Positions 4,512 to 5,604 of a stretch of 5,604 nt of DNA are shown here, piece after piece. Positions within the stretch are counted from its first letter, which is position 1. Each line of letters opens with the position of its first letter. The DNA comes from an uncultured Candidatus Nemicrothrix sp. (lineage in GTDB: Bacteria; Actinomycetota; Acidimicrobiia; Acidimicrobiales; UBA8592). The DNA is taken from NCBI GenBank assembly GCA_913046155.1, contig CAJWRY010000092.1, positions 1-5,604 on the forward strand, given 5' to 3'. The translations under genes were made by a program, and so were the position numbers. Under the pieces are notes generated by a model. The model had not been told where the DNA came from. It was given only the letters and a program-made list of their open reading frames with translations, and made no database searches.

Positions 4512-5604
4512 CTAATCTTCGTTAGACTCTTTGGCGCCTGCTTGGATAGCTGAAACAACAGAAGTGTCTGCCAAAGTTGTAGTATCTCCAAGATCTCGGC
4601 CTTCCGCCACATCGCGGAGTAGTCGCCGCATAATTTTTCCTGAGCGTGTTTTAGGTAAGTCAGGAACAAGGAAAACCGCTCTGGGTCGAGCAATCGGTCC
4701 AAGTTTCGTAGCGACATGAGCTCGAATCTCTTCACGAAGTTCATCTGAAGAATCAAACCCTCCACGAAGAATGACGTAGCCTATGATCGCTTGTCCTGTC
4801 GTCTCATCAGTTGCTCCAACGACAGCCGCTTCTGCAACACTTGGATGGTCAACTAAGGAAGATTCTACTTCAGCAGTTGAAATTCTATGCCCTGATACAT
4901 TCATGACATCATCAACTCTCCCTAGGAGCCATATGTAACCATCCTCATCTATTTTCGCACCATCGCCGGCAAAATATCTACCTTCGTATGTACTCCAGTA
5001 GGTATCAAGGTACCGCTGCGGGTCGCCCCAAATTCCTCTTAACATCGAAGGCCAGGGATGTGTGATAGTAAGATACCCACCACCTTGCGTGACCTTATTG
5101 CCGTCATCGTCAACAACCTCTGTATACACACCCGGAATTGCAAAACATGCAGATCCTGGTTTCGTAGTTGTGACACCTGGAAGAGGAGTAATCATATTGC
5201 CCCCTGTCTCTGTCTGCCACCAAGTATCAACTATCGGGGTCTGGGATCCTCCAATATTTTCGTGGTACCACATCCATGCTTCAGGATTAATTGGCTCACC
5301 CACAGTTCCAAGAACACGAAGGCTAGTTAGATCATGTTTGCTGACCTCTTCGCTCCCCCACTTCATAAAGGTTCGAATAGCAGTTGGGGCTGTGTAAAGC
5401 TGCGTCACACCATATCTTTCGATGATGTCCCATAGCCTATCTTTTGACCACGAAGACCTATCTTCTGAACCTCTAAGATCTTGTCGTGGAGTGTCCGGTG
5501 TTCCTTCATACATCACTGAGGTGCACCCATTCGCTAAAGGACCATACACGATATAGCTATGGCCTGTAACCCAGCCAATATCAGCAGCACACCAATACAC
5601 ATCA
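4512..5604 (-). CDS. acs: Acetyl-CoA synthetase (AMP-forming), C-terminal part
   Basis: The gene runs off the right edge, so only its last 363 codons are visible; E. coli Acs has 652 residues, so roughly the first 290 are missing. The first in-window codons read DVYWCAADIGWVTGHSY, an internal segment, so the GTG at 5600 is a valine codon and not a start. Visible motifs, numbered from D1: the substrate/ATP segment WWQTETGG (about 128-135), GDG (213-215), the hinge motif GRVDDVMNVSGHR (228-240) and PKTRSGKIMRR (317-327), whose lysine (codon 4635-4637) matches the lysine acetylated by Pat-type enzymes to switch Acs off. It makes acetyl-CoA from acetate, ATP and CoA through acetyl-AMP in the cytosol. 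The family tail LGDTTTLAD is intact, with a short extra end (KESNED). It is convergent with the fusion gene and probably unrelated to it. The ATP-binding P-loop-like motif lies outside the window. Confidence 0.97.
   Translation of the reverse strand, partial: DVYWCAADIGWVTGHSYIVYGPLANGCTSVMYEGTPDTPRQDLRGSEDRSSWSKDRLWDIIERYGVTQLYTAPTAIRTFMKWGSEEVSKHDLTSLRVLGTVGEPINPEAWMWYHENIGGSQTPIVDTWWQTETGGNMITPLPGVTTTKPGSACFAIPGVYTEVVDDDGNKVTQGGGYLTITHPWPSMLRGIWGDPQRYLDTYWSTYEGRYFAGDGAKIDEDGYIWLLGRVDDVMNVSGHRISTAEVESSLVDHPSVAEAAVVGATDETTGQAIIGYVILRGGFDSSDELREEIRAHVATKLGPIARPRAVFLVPDLPKTRSGKIMRRLLRDVAEGRDLGDTTTLADTSVVSAIQAGAKESNED

Noticed and set aside
4253..4525. Plus-strand 90-residue frame across the end of the fusion gene
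   Set aside because: It overlaps the conserved C-terminus of the DJ-1 domain in another frame and has no recognisable fold or start signal.
5062..5397. Plus-strand 111-residue frame antisense to acs
   Set aside because: It is a shadow of the highly conserved acs coding sequence.
5598..5600. GTG as the start codon of a short acyl-CoA synthetase-like gene
   Set aside because: The frame stays open to the window edge and the residues before and after it (DVYWCAADIGW) are an internal conserved segment of Acs.

Overview
The window looks like ordinary chromosome from an actinobacterium, possibly a marine member of Acidimicrobiia with moderate GC content. The evidence is the wording of the acetyl-CoA synthetase C-terminus, the actinobacterial style of the tRNA-Tyr/yajQ neighbourhood, and a base composition that by eye is clearly below that of most soil actinobacteria. 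The phylum is a reasonable inference; the class is a guess, since no phylogenetic marker was searched.

Layout from left to right: (1) a tRNA-Tyr(GTA) on the minus strand, cut by the left edge; (2) a 171-bp divergent spacer with a perfect 12-bp palindrome and a short imperfect direct repeat; (3) yajQ on the plus strand, intact, with a strong AGGAGG ribosome binding site; (4) a 158-aa HAD-fold phosphatase resembling the 3'-phosphatase domain of T4-type polynucleotide kinase; (5) a 115-bp spacer with a perfect TATAAT; (6) a 169-aa SRPBCC (START/Bet v1-like) protein; (7) an 862-aa two-domain protein that overlaps gene 6 by 8 nt; (8) a 59-bp convergent gap; (9) the C-terminal 363 residues of acetyl-CoA synthetase (acs) on the minus strand, running off the right edge.

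The most notable object is gene 7. Its first roughly 590 residues are a type I (formylglycine) sulfatase with all the expected active-site motifs, including C59-V-P-S-R. Its last roughly 230 residues are a complete DJ-1/PfpI (Hsp31/glyoxalase III-like) domain with E658 and the nucleophile elbow G-G-V-C765-H766-G-P. A basic, proline-rich and then amphipathic linker joins them. Because gene 6 overlaps gene 7, the SRPBCC protein and the sulfatase/DJ-1 fusion probably form a translationally coupled two-gene module. A plausible but unproven reading is an intracellular pathway that binds a hydrophobic sulfate ester, desulfates it, and processes or detoxifies a reactive carbonyl product. YajQ, the HAD phosphatase, the tRNA and acs look like housekeeping or neutral neighbours and give no direct clue to the substrate.

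No mobile element, CRISPR array, phage gene or long repeat was seen.
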